This document shows, piece by piece, positions 57,856 through 64,000 of a stretch of 64,000 nt of DNA. Positions within the stretch are counted from its first letter, which is position 1, and each line of letters starts with the position of its first letter. The notes under the pieces are model-generated. The model was not told the DNA's origin and searched no databases. It saw only the letters and a list, made by a program, of their open reading frames with translations. The position numbers were made by a program, and so were the translations under genes. The stretch comes from Pseudomonadota bacterium. Its GTDB lineage: Bacteria; Pseudomonadota; Alphaproteobacteria; Rhizobiales; Hyphomicrobiaceae. The stretch is from positions 1 to 64,000 of the forward strand of contig JAFAFW010000007.1 of assembly GCA_023423275.1 (NCBI GenBank). The letters are read 5' to 3'.

Positions 57856-59006
57856 GCGAAGCGATGCCCCATAGCTTCGTGATCGAGAATGCCCGTCTTG
57901 TCCTCCCGGAGGAGGTGACGCCAGGGTGGATCGCCGTCAGCGATGGACGGATTGCTGAGATTGGCGAGGGTAAGCCGCCGGAACGCGGTTTGGATGCCAG
58001 AGGCGATTTGCTGAGTCCGGGCCTTATCGAATTGCACACGGATCATCTGGAAGCGCATCTGAAGCCACGCCCGAAGGTTCAGTGGCCTGAAGTTTCGGCG
58101 GTCGTTGCTTATGATGCTCAGATCGCGGCATCCGGAATCACGACCGTCTTCGACTCTTTGCGCGTCGGCAGCGACGATGAATATGCCGCGTTCGGCGGCG
58201 ATCTCTGGCCGCTCATCAATGCTGTCGAAGCGGCCGATAAGGCCGGCATCCTGCGCGTGAATCACAAGGTGCATCTGCGCTGTGAAATATGCGCGGACGA
58301 TGTGCTGGAGCAGACCCTGCGCGTTGTCGGCCACTACCCCGTGCAGCTCATTTCGCTCATGGATCACACGCCCGGTACGCGTCAGTTCCGCAATGTTGCG
58401 ACATGGAAGCAGTACTACAGCGGAAAGCATGGGTTCTCGGAGGACAAGCTCGCGCGCTTCATGAGCGAGAAGGAGGCGCTGTTCGCCTGCAACTATGATC
58501 GCCACCGCCGCGCGCTGGTCGACCTGGCGCGCACCCATGGCGTCGTCACGGCGAGCCACGATGATACGACAGAGGCACACGTCGCAGAGTCGATCGCTGA
58601 TGGTGTCGCCATCGCCGAATTTCCCACCACTGTCGAGGCCGCCGCGGCGTCACATGCGGCTGGCATCGCGGTTCTCATGGGGGCGCCCAATATCGTGCGC
58701 GGCGGTTCGCATTCCGGCAATGTCGCCGCCGAGGAATTGGCGCGCGAGCGTGTTCTCGACATCCTCTCGTCCGATTATGTACCCGCCAGCCTGCTCATGG
58801 GGGCGTTCGTCCTGGCCGCGAAAATCGAGGGCTACGGGCTTGCGCAAGCTCTGAAGACTGTCACGTTGCATCCGGCACGGGCCGCGGGGCTCCATGATCG
58901 CGGCGCCATAGCAACTGGACTGCGGGCGGATCTCGTGCGCATTCATGTGGCGGACGGATTGCCGGTCGTTCGAGAGGTATTTCGTGGCGGACACAGGGTC
59001 ATCTGA
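57852..59006 (+). CDS. phnM: Phosphonate pyrophosphohydrolase PhnM
   Basis: A 384-residue amidohydrolase. 'GLIELHTDHLEAHLKPRP' is the metal-binding HxD/H motif and 'LRVNHKVHLRCEICADDVL' the carbamylated-Lys region; 'VVTASHDDTTEAHVAESIADGVAIAEFPTT' supplies further ligands. PhnM removes pyrophosphate from the phosphonate-ribose triphosphate made by PhnI. The start overlaps phnL (ATGA) and the end overlaps phnN by 23 bp. Confidence 0.95.
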   Translation: MSEAMPHSFVIENARLVLPEEVTPGWIAVSDGRIAEIGEGKPPERGLDARGDLLSPGLIELHTDHLEAHLKPRPKVQWPEVSAVVAYDAQIAASGITTVFDSLRVGSDDEYAAFGGDLWPLINAVEAADKAGILRVNHKVHLRCEICADDVLEQTLRVVGHYPVQLISLMDHTPGTRQFRNVATWKQYYSGKHGFSEDKLARFMSEKEALFACNYDRHRRALVDLARTHGVVTASHDDTTEAHVAESIADGVAIAEFPTTVEAAAASHAAGIAVLMGAPNIVRGGSHSGNVAAEELARERVLDILSSDYVPASLLMGAFVLAAKIEGYGLAQALKTVTLHPARAAGLHDRGAIATGLRADLVRIHVADGLPVVREVFRGGHRVI

Positions 59007-59574
59007 ACCAGCGCCCGCGCCGATCGGTCCGGGGCGGTTGGTGCTTATCGTTGGTCCAAGTGGTGCGGGTAAGGATTCCGTCATCGCTGCCGTCCGTACG
59101 GAATTGGAGCGCCGCGGAGACACGAGTTTCGTCTTTCCAACGCGTATCGTCACGCGCACAGCACACGCGGCTGAAGCGAATGCGGCGATCTCCGCCGATG
59201 AGTATGAAGCGGCGCGCGCTGTGGGGGCCTTTGCATTGTCGTGGCTGGCGCATGGGCTGGCCTACGCGATTCCGGCTGCAATTGATGACGATATTCGTGC
59301 CGGGCGCTCCGTAATCGTCAACGTGTCACGCGCGGTCGTTACCAAGGCGCGCGAACGCTACCTGGATGTGCGCGTGATGCTGATTGATGCCCCCGTCGCG
59401 ATCCGGGCCGCCCGGCTGGCGGCCCGGGGCCGGGAGACGCGCGCAGAAATCGAAGGCCGTCTTTTACGCGCGGTAAGCGCGTTTGCACCCGGCGATGCCG
59501 ATATCATCATCGACAACGCCGGCCGACTCCAGGACGCTGTGGCACGTGCCCTGATTGATCTGACCGCGAGATAG
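58984..59574 (+). CDS. phnN: Ribose 1,5-bisphosphokinase PhnN
   Basis: A 196-residue kinase of the guanylate-kinase fold: P-loop 'LVLIVGPSGAGKDSVIAAV' and the 'FVFPTRIVTRTAHAAEANAAISADEYEAARAVGAFALSWLAHGLAYAIP' block. It makes PRPP from ribose-1,5-bisphosphate, the end of the C-P lyase pathway. I choose the GTG at 58984, with GAGAGG at proper spacing; the frame is open from 58945. Its stop is 5 bp from the convergent broken DUF1045 gene. Confidence 0.92.
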   Translation: MADTGSSEPAPAPIGPGRLVLIVGPSGAGKDSVIAAVRTELERRGDTSFVFPTRIVTRTAHAAEANAAISADEYEAARAVGAFALSWLAHGLAYAIPAAIDDDIRAGRSVIVNVSRAVVTKARERYLDVRVMLIDAPVAIRAARLAARGRETRAEIEGRLLRAVSAFAPGDADIIIDNAGRLQDAVARALIDLTAR

Positions 59575-59579
59575 GGGAC

Positions 59580-60263
59580 TCAACCGCCGAAGCGGAAACG
59601 CTCCAGAATGCGAAACTGTCCAGCGCGCGCATCCTGGCGGCAGAGGGCGATTGCATCAATCTCGACGGGAGCGGCGATTGGCATGTACAGCGCTTCGAGC
59701 GCCTCCTTGAGCCGTTCACGCACGCGATCATCCACATTGCCGCTCAGCGTCATATGGAACCTGAAGTCCTCGAACACATACGGATAACCCCATCGGTTCA
59801 GATGTGCGATTTAGCGCGGCGTAAGTGGAGCTTCCAGCCGACGGCGCACATCCGCCTCGGAGAGCGGAGCGCGGAAAGCTTCGAAGATCTTCACACAGTC
59901 TCCGGCGAGGTCGTTCAGTGGCGCTGATGGATGTGATGAGACGAGTGCGAGAAAGCGTCCGAGGTTTTTCACGATGAGCGGCGGCAGTGTGAATGGCGTG
60001 CGCTGACAGGCGAATGCCTCGGCAGCATCCCGCAGATCGTCCTCCTCGCAGCCTTCGGCCAGCATGAAGGGAGCCTTCAAAGTGGCGTGGAATCCGTATC
60101 GCGCCGGTTCACTGAGCCACGACCGTGCCTCGGGATGCTCATAAGCCGGATGGCGCGGAAGTGGAGTAGTCTCCCCGCGCACCGCGTCATAGCCGATCGC
60201 GGAGCAACCGAACTGCCAGAGCGCGGTATCGACCGACGGTATAAAGTATATCGCGTAACGCAT
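59580..60263 (-). pseudogene. DUF1045 (2H phosphoesterase-like) gene with in-frame TAA
   Basis: The frame from 60263 reads 150 residues of a DUF1045 protein ('RYAIYFIPSVDTALWQFGCSAIGYDAV', catalytic motif 1 'YGFHATLKAPF') and meets TAA at 59813-59811. Without any shift it then continues 'IAHLNRWGYPYVFEDFRFHMTLSG' to the natural end at 59580, including catalytic motif 2 (HMTL). Total 227 codons, the family's usual length. A single C-to-T change from CAA would create this stop. DUF1045 genes are regular members of C-P lyase loci. A truncated product would lack the second catalytic His. Confidence 0.88.
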
Positions 60264-60311
60264 AGCAGCCCGCAGCAGCCAAGATCACCGGGTGAATCGG
60301 CGGATTGCCGC

Positions 60312-60443
60312 TTATATAATGCGCCGCCTCACCCAGTTCGACATCTGCTCGACCGCGAGAACGAGCAGGAAAATGGTGATAATGATTGTTGCAGCCGTGC
60401 TGTAGGCGAACAGGTCAAAAGCGACCTTCAGCTCGATACCGGT
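60312..60443 (-). pseudogene. 3' remnant of a second phnE
   Basis: The frame reads 'TGIELKVAFDLFAYSTAATIIITIFLLVLAVEQMSNWVRRRII' and stops, which is the last helix and tail of PhnE-type permeases of the second subgroup. The preceding permease sequence is missing; the upstream side merges into the phosphodiesterase remnant. Intact phnE is at 50269, so a tandem phnE2 was lost. Confidence 0.8.
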
Positions 60444-60865
60444 GGTTCATGGCTGCAGATGTAGGCGCGCGTCGTCTCGAATGTCTGCCAGCTTTGATGG
60501 TTCGTGCCGCGGAGCGCCAAGAACGAAAAGCCGCGCCAGCTTCCGCACACCGGCCGGTGTGCATGACCAAAGAAGATGTGGCGAATATTCGTATGTCCCG
60601 CCACGATGCGCGCAAATGCATCCCCATTTGTCATCACGTATTGATCGAGGTGCGGCAGAGCGATCTCGAATGGCGGATGATGCATGAACAGAAACACCGG
60701 CCGATCCTTGCTGTCGTCGAGCGTCTTGGCGAGCCAGGCCTGTCGCTTCTCGCAGAAGAAGGCGGTGTGGACTCCAGGATCGATGGTATCGAGAAAAATA
60801 AATCGCCCCCTCTTGCGTGTCGCGGACCGATTGAACGAAGCCGCTCTCATCGGCCGCGAGATGGG
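60431..60865 (-). pseudogene. Truncated, frameshifted GpdQ-like phosphodiesterase
   Basis: The frame reads 'RFIFLDTIDPGVHTAFFCEKRQAWLAKTLDDSKDRPVFLFMHHPPFE' and '...HIFFGHAHRPVCGSWRGFSFLAL', matching residues about 105-220 of the intact phosphodiesterase at 42716. The preceding 'ADESGFVQSVRDTQEG' is in another frame, joined through a C5 run (plus strand 60806-60810), showing an indel. The N-terminal DxH, GD and GNHD motifs are missing, so it cannot be active. Confidence 0.82.
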
Positions 60866-61003
60866 ACGTCGATTGACGCCGAAGCGGGCCGCCAGATCGC
60901 TTTCCGGAGGAAACTTGGTTCCCGACGGATACATGCTATCGGCGATCTCGCGCCCGAGCGCCTCTTCGATCTCCCGCCACACGATCGTTCCCGACCGACG
61001 CAT
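60866..61003 (-). pseudogene. phnF: 5' remnant of phnF (GntR-type regulator)
   Basis: Starting at 61003 the translation 'IVWREIEEALGREIADSMYPSGTKFPPESDLAARFGVNRR' is the winged-helix N-terminus of a GntR/HutC-family PhnF, with 'GTKLPSE(x)LA' modified to GTKFPPESDLA. After 'FGVNR' it runs, in frame, into the phosphodiesterase remnant instead of the rest of the HTH and the UTRA domain. The fused 191-codon reading frame (60428-61003) is a deletion product, not a functional fusion in my view. Confidence 0.8.
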
Positions 61004-61341
61004 TCGTTGCCTCGAACTGTGTGATCCAGATCATCCCGGTGACATAGCTTGGAAAGATGTCTAGATAACCATGGCTTCCGTCTTGTGCGGGCGGTGCTGT
61101 CTCCTTCTTGTGAGCAAGCAACGCGCTTTAGTAGCTTGAACGCAATGCGGGCGAGGCAAACTTGCTCGATCGGCGCGGCGTTTGGCGAACCGGACGAGAG
61201 TGCCGTGCGTGATGTGGGAGATGCGAGGAGAAAACGACCTTTAAGATGGAGCGGGGTTCGTTTCCTTGTCCGACCCGAAGGCCCTCCCGGGTTCTGCCAG
61301 ATCGGCGTATTTATGGTCATCTACGTGGTCATGTTCTCGCT
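61004..61341. other. Intergenic region upstream of dusA
   Basis: 338 bp with no supported gene. A minus-strand open frame (61121-60936) reads 'GYLDIFPSYVTGMIWITQFEATN' upstream of the phnF remnant, which looks protein-like but matches nothing I recognise; it may be another decayed gene. The dusA promoter must lie at the right end. Confidence 0.45.
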
Positions 61342-62364
61342 ATGATCTTGGAGGATTCCGAAAAAACCTTGCCAAATCAAATGCATAAATTCTCCGTGGC
61401 GCCGATGATGGACTGGACTGATAGCCGCTGCCGATTTTTCCATCGGCTGCTGACGCGGCACGCGCTTCTCTATACGGAGATGATCACGGCTGAGGCGATC
61501 CTTCACGGCGATCGTGGGAAGCTGCTCGGCTTCAGTCCTGAAGAGCGGCCGCTGGCTCTGCAACTCGGCGGCTCGGATCCGCGACGTCTCGCGATGGCTG
61601 CCGAGATCGGTGCCGGGTTTGGTTACGATGAAGTCAATCTCAATGTCGGGTGTCCGTCCGACCGCGTCCAGGAAGGGCGGTTCGGGGCCTGCCTGATGGC
61701 GGAACCTGAGCTGGTTGCCGCGTCGGTTGCTGCCATGCATGCAGTAACGGGATCTATCCCTGTCACCGTCAAATGCCGGATCGGCATTGATGATCAGGAC
61801 GGCGAAGCTGATCTCGATCGGTTCGTTCGTACGGTCGCATCAGCCGGCTGCACCACATTCATCGTCCACGCGCGCAAGGCCTGGCTGCAGGGACTGTCGC
61901 CGAAGGAAAACCGCGAAGTGCCGCCGCTCGATTATGGCCGTGTGATCCGGCTGAAGCAGGCCTATCCGCATCTGACCATCGTCCTCAACGGCGGAATTGG
62001 CAGCCTCGATGAAGCGGAGAAGCACCTTGCGCATCTTGACGGTGTGATGCTCGGCCGCGCCGCCTATCACACGCCTTATGTGCTGGCCGAGGTCGATCGC
62101 CGCATTTTCAGCGCTGCGGGAGAGCCCGTCGATCGGCACACGGTCATGCAGCGGTTGCTACCCTATATCGAGGCTCACTTGGCATCCGGCGGACGGATGA
62201 ACGCGATTACGCGGCATATTCTCGGACTTTATCACGGCGAGCCGGGGGCACGCGCCTTTCGCCGGCATCTCAGCGGCGGTAACGTCACGCTTGCAGAACT
62301 GGAAAAGGCAATGGCGGCAGTCGGTCGGCGACGTGCGGATCGGGATCGTCAATTCGCCGCATAG
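61342..62364 (+). CDS. dusA: tRNA-dihydrouridine(20/20a) synthase DusA
   Basis: A 340-residue flavoenzyme: 'KFSVAPMMDWTDSRCRFFHRLL', 'PLALQLGGSDPRRLAMAAEIG', the catalytic Cys region 'EVNLNVGCPSDRVQEGRFGACLM', 'VTVKCRIGIDDQD' and 'FIVHARKAWLQGLSPKENR' are DusA signatures. It reduces U20/U20a in the tRNA D-loop with NADPH. Starts at 61342 or 61381 are both possible, with no clear ribosome site for either. dusA genes are favoured integration sites for some elements, but no att repeat is visible here. Confidence 0.95.
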   Translation: MILEDSEKTLPNQMHKFSVAPMMDWTDSRCRFFHRLLTRHALLYTEMITAEAILHGDRGKLLGFSPEERPLALQLGGSDPRRLAMAAEIGAGFGYDEVNLNVGCPSDRVQEGRFGACLMAEPELVAASVAAMHAVTGSIPVTVKCRIGIDDQDGEADLDRFVRTVASAGCTTFIVHARKAWLQGLSPKENREVPPLDYGRVIRLKQAYPHLTIVLNGGIGSLDEAEKHLAHLDGVMLGRAAYHTPYVLAEVDRRIFSAAGEPVDRHTVMQRLLPYIEAHLASGGRMNAITRHILGLYHGEPGARAFRRHLSGGNVTLAELEKAMAAVGRRRADRDRQFAA

Positions 62365-62380
62365 GGGCGGAACGCACGCA

Positions 62381-63211
62381 ATGGATCTGGGAATGCCGGT
62401 CGGCGCCCTGGCGCTGCTGATCCTCGGGCTTGCCGGTGGGGGATTGCTGACAGGCATTCTGGCCGGATTATTTGGTGTTGGCGGTGGTGCGGTCCTTGTA
62501 CCGGTCCTCTACGAGCTGTTCACGTGGTTGGGCGTCGACAGCGCGATCCGGATGCACGTGACGCTCGGAACCTCGTTGGCCGTCATGATCCCGACGTCGC
62601 TCAAATCAGTGGCGGCGCATCGCGCGCGCGGAGCGGTCGATGATGCGTTTCTGCGGCGTGTGGCGATTCCGGTGGTGCTGGGCGTCGTGATCGGAATTTT
62701 CATCGTCCGGATCAGTCCGAGCGCGACATTGAAATGGGTCTGGGTCGTGTGCGCCGGTGTCCTGGCAGCGAAGCTGCTGTTTGGTCAGGATGGCTGGCGG
62801 CTCGGCTGCGATATTCCCAAGAGCCGGTTTGTCGAAGTCTACGCCTGGGTCGTCGGTCTCATGTCCACGCTGATGAGTGTCGGTGGCGGCGCTTACATCA
62901 GTGCGCTGATGATGGCCTATGGCCGCTCCATTCATCAGGCTGTCGCAACGTCATCCGGGATCGCGCCGATGATCGCGATCCCCGGCGCGCTGGGATATAT
63001 TTGGGCAGGATGGGGCGTACAACATTTGCCGCCCGGATCGCTTGGTTATGTGAACCTGATCGGAGCTGCGGTCCTGGTGCCGATGAGTGTGCTGGGTGCG
63101 CCGCTGGGAGTCCGCATAACGCACGGCATTTCACGGCGAAAGCTGGAGATCGCCTTCGGCTGCTTCCTTGGGGTGGTGGCCTTGAGATACGCGTACGATC
63201 TGGCCTTCTGA
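62381..63211 (+). CDS. Sulfite exporter TauE/SafE-family membrane protein
   Basis: A 276-residue membrane protein with about eight transmembrane helices in two TauE/SafE halves: 'LLTGILAGLFGVGGGAVLVPVLYELF' and 'GLMSTLMSVGGGAYISALMMAYG' are the repeated GxGGG motifs. Members are linked to export of sulfite, sulfoacetate or other organic anions. It starts 16 bp after dusA and is probably co-transcribed. The anion is not determinable here. Confidence 0.9.
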   Translation: MDLGMPVGALALLILGLAGGGLLTGILAGLFGVGGGAVLVPVLYELFTWLGVDSAIRMHVTLGTSLAVMIPTSLKSVAAHRARGAVDDAFLRRVAIPVVLGVVIGIFIVRISPSATLKWVWVVCAGVLAAKLLFGQDGWRLGCDIPKSRFVEVYAWVVGLMSTLMSVGGGAYISALMMAYGRSIHQAVATSSGIAPMIAIPGALGYIWAGWGVQHLPPGSLGYVNLIGAAVLVPMSVLGAPLGVRITHGISRRKLEIAFGCFLGVVALRYAYDLAF

Positions 63212-63334
63212 CGAGCCGGGCGCATAAATCAGCCGGTGTTCGCCTGAATTTACCATCTATGCTAACGTTGAGCATTCACCACGGCCCGCGATCAAGACTA
63301 TGCGGCTGTGGACCTTGTGTATTTGCCTTGATGA

Positions 63335-63598
63335 ATGGACCGGCTCGAGGAATCAGCCCACCTCGTCGTGGAAGAGTACCGGCGGCGCTTCAACGATCCG
63401 CTCGACGCATCTTTGCGCGATCTCGACCCGGTTTCGCGGGGCAGGTTCATTGCCGCGTTGGAGAGGGCCTTGCAGCGCAATATGCCGTTGTTCGACTACG
63501 AATGGCAGGAATTCGAGATTAGCCGTCGTCGGCGCTTGTGGCTAAGGCTGGTACGACTTGCGGCGCGTCTGGCAGGTCGCAGCATGGCCGTGGTATGA
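63335..63598 (+). CDS. Small basic hypothetical protein
   Basis: An 87-residue protein: an acidic-helical N-terminus ('DRLEESAHLVVEEYRRRFND'), 'RGRFIAALERALQRNMPLFDYEWQEFE' and a Arg-rich helix ('RRRRLWLRLVRLAARLAGR'). No recognisable family. The ATG at 63335 is four bases after another ATG in a different frame; no clear ribosome site. Composition is protein-like and helical, but being short, the call is tentative. Confidence 0.5.
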   Translation: MDRLEESAHLVVEEYRRRFNDPLDASLRDLDPVSRGRFIAALERALQRNMPLFDYEWQEFEISRRRRLWLRLVRLAARLAGRSMAVV

Positions 63599-63640
63599 AC
63601 CCGGTTCATATGCGGCGGTTGGCAGACAAGGGAATGGCGA

Positions 63641-64000
63641 ATGGCAAGGTTCGGGCCGCGGAAGGCTTCGCGAAGCCGCAGCAGAACAGTCCTTGCCGCT
63701 GCCGCGTTGGGGCTCATGTTTGGCGGCAGCTCGGTGTTGGCCCAGGAGTCTCGCGGGTACGACGATAAGCTTCTGCGTCTTTCGGAGATTTTAGGCGCTG
63801 TCCATTATCTGCGCGAGTTGTGCGGTGCGGATGAGGGGCAGTTGTGGCGGGATCGGATGCGTGAGCTGATCGATGCCGAGGGGGCCTCCGCATTACGCCG
63901 TGCCCGGCTGACCCGCAGCTTCAACAAGGGTTATCAAGGCTACAGCCGTACGTATCGGACCTGCACGCCCTCCGCCCAGACGGCCGTCACGCGTTTCCTT
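63641..64000 (+). CDS. TIGR02301-family secreted protein, partial
   Basis: The first 120 codons of a gene cut by the right edge. A basic N-region and hydrophobic segment ('TVLAAAALGLMFGGSSVLA') form a signal peptide. 'RLSEILGAVHYLRELCGADEGQLWRDRMRELIDAEG' and 'RRARLTRSFNKGYQGYSRTYRTC' match the TIGR02301 family, a short secreted protein typical of Hyphomicrobiales. Two Cys in these blocks may form a disulfide. Function is unknown; its presence helps place the organism. Confidence 0.82.
   Translation, partial: MARFGPRKASRSRSRTVLAAAALGLMFGGSSVLAQESRGYDDKLLRLSEILGAVHYLRELCGADEGQLWRDRMRELIDAEGASALRRARLTRSFNKGYQGYSRTYRTCTPSAQTAVTRFL

Noticed and set aside
60428..61003. 191-codon open frame as a regulator/phosphodiesterase fusion protein
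   Set aside because: The HTH stops before completion, the phosphodiesterase lacks three of its five metal motifs, and the neighbouring frame holds the missing sequence. It is a deletion junction.
61342..62364. Integration site for a mobile element at dusA
   Set aside because: dusA is a known target for some elements, but there is no integrase and no direct repeat of the gene's 5' end in the window.
1..64000. CRISPR arrays, insertion sequences, prophage or toxin-antitoxin modules
   Set aside because: No regularly spaced repeats, transposase motifs, phage structural genes or recognisable toxin-antitoxin pairs were seen on either strand.

Overview
The window is chromosomal DNA from an alphaproteobacterium, most probably of the order Hyphomicrobiales (Rhizobiales). 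The evidence is a TIGR02301-family gene at the right edge, a zapA / 6S RNA / 5-formyltetrahydrofolate cyclo-ligase / TIGR00282 phosphoesterase / yebC / ruvC order, a CtrA-type TTAA-N7-TTAA site, an alphaproteobacterial-style intergenic palindrome, and GC-rich coding with ATGA stop/start overlaps. I cannot name the genus.

Left third (1-24 kb), mostly housekeeping. It holds an ArsR / SRPBCC pair whose promoter appears leaderless, a nucleoside deoxyribosyltransferase, a protein-repair methyltransferase, and an NTF2-like / GNAT / nitrilase operon. Next come a SIMPL protein, a CAU-anticodon tRNA (probably Ile2), two convergent DxD glycosyltransferase-like genes around a 102-bp palindrome, a MotA/OmpA-like envelope pair, an inositol monophosphatase, a Sel1-repeat protein, a ThiE-like protein, fba and gap (without pgk or tkt). 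These are followed by the zapA-6S-fthC-ymdB-yebC block, ruvC-ruvA-(two membrane proteins)-ruvB, an EamA transporter and a class III aminotransferase.

Middle (24-42 kb), catabolic. It holds an L,D-transpeptidase, a MaoC protein, an SDR / sugar isomerase / ketopentenoate hydratase operon and a protein fusing a winged-helix DNA-binding domain to an alpha/beta hydrolase. A branched-chain-type ABC transporter is split over two divergent units and runs into ketopantoate reductase-like, active-site-less SDR, acyl-CoA dehydrogenase, CoA-transferase, Gfo/Idh, AroE and AroQ genes. The last two suggest quinate/shikimate-type carbocycle catabolism.

Right third (42-61 kb), organophosphorus scavenging. 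On the minus strand lies a complete Ugp/Mal-type ABC transporter with two tandem duplicated binding proteins and a GpdQ-like phosphodiesterase. A HAD phosphatase follows, then phnCDE (with a good Pho box) divergent from the C-P lyase operon phnGHIJKLMN. The 3' flank is decaying: a DUF1045 gene broken by one in-frame TAA, then a chimera of a phnF 5' piece, a second phosphodiesterase piece and a second phnE 3' piece. The window closes with dusA, a TauE/SafE exporter, a small hypothetical gene and the truncated TIGR02301 gene.

No CRISPR array, insertion sequence, prophage or rRNA operon was seen. No wholly new defence-like system is evident. The items most worth following up are the linked organophosphorus island with its pseudogene graveyard, the winged-helix/hydrolase fusion, the degenerate SDR, the leaderless ArsR promoter/operator and several strong intra-operon hairpins.
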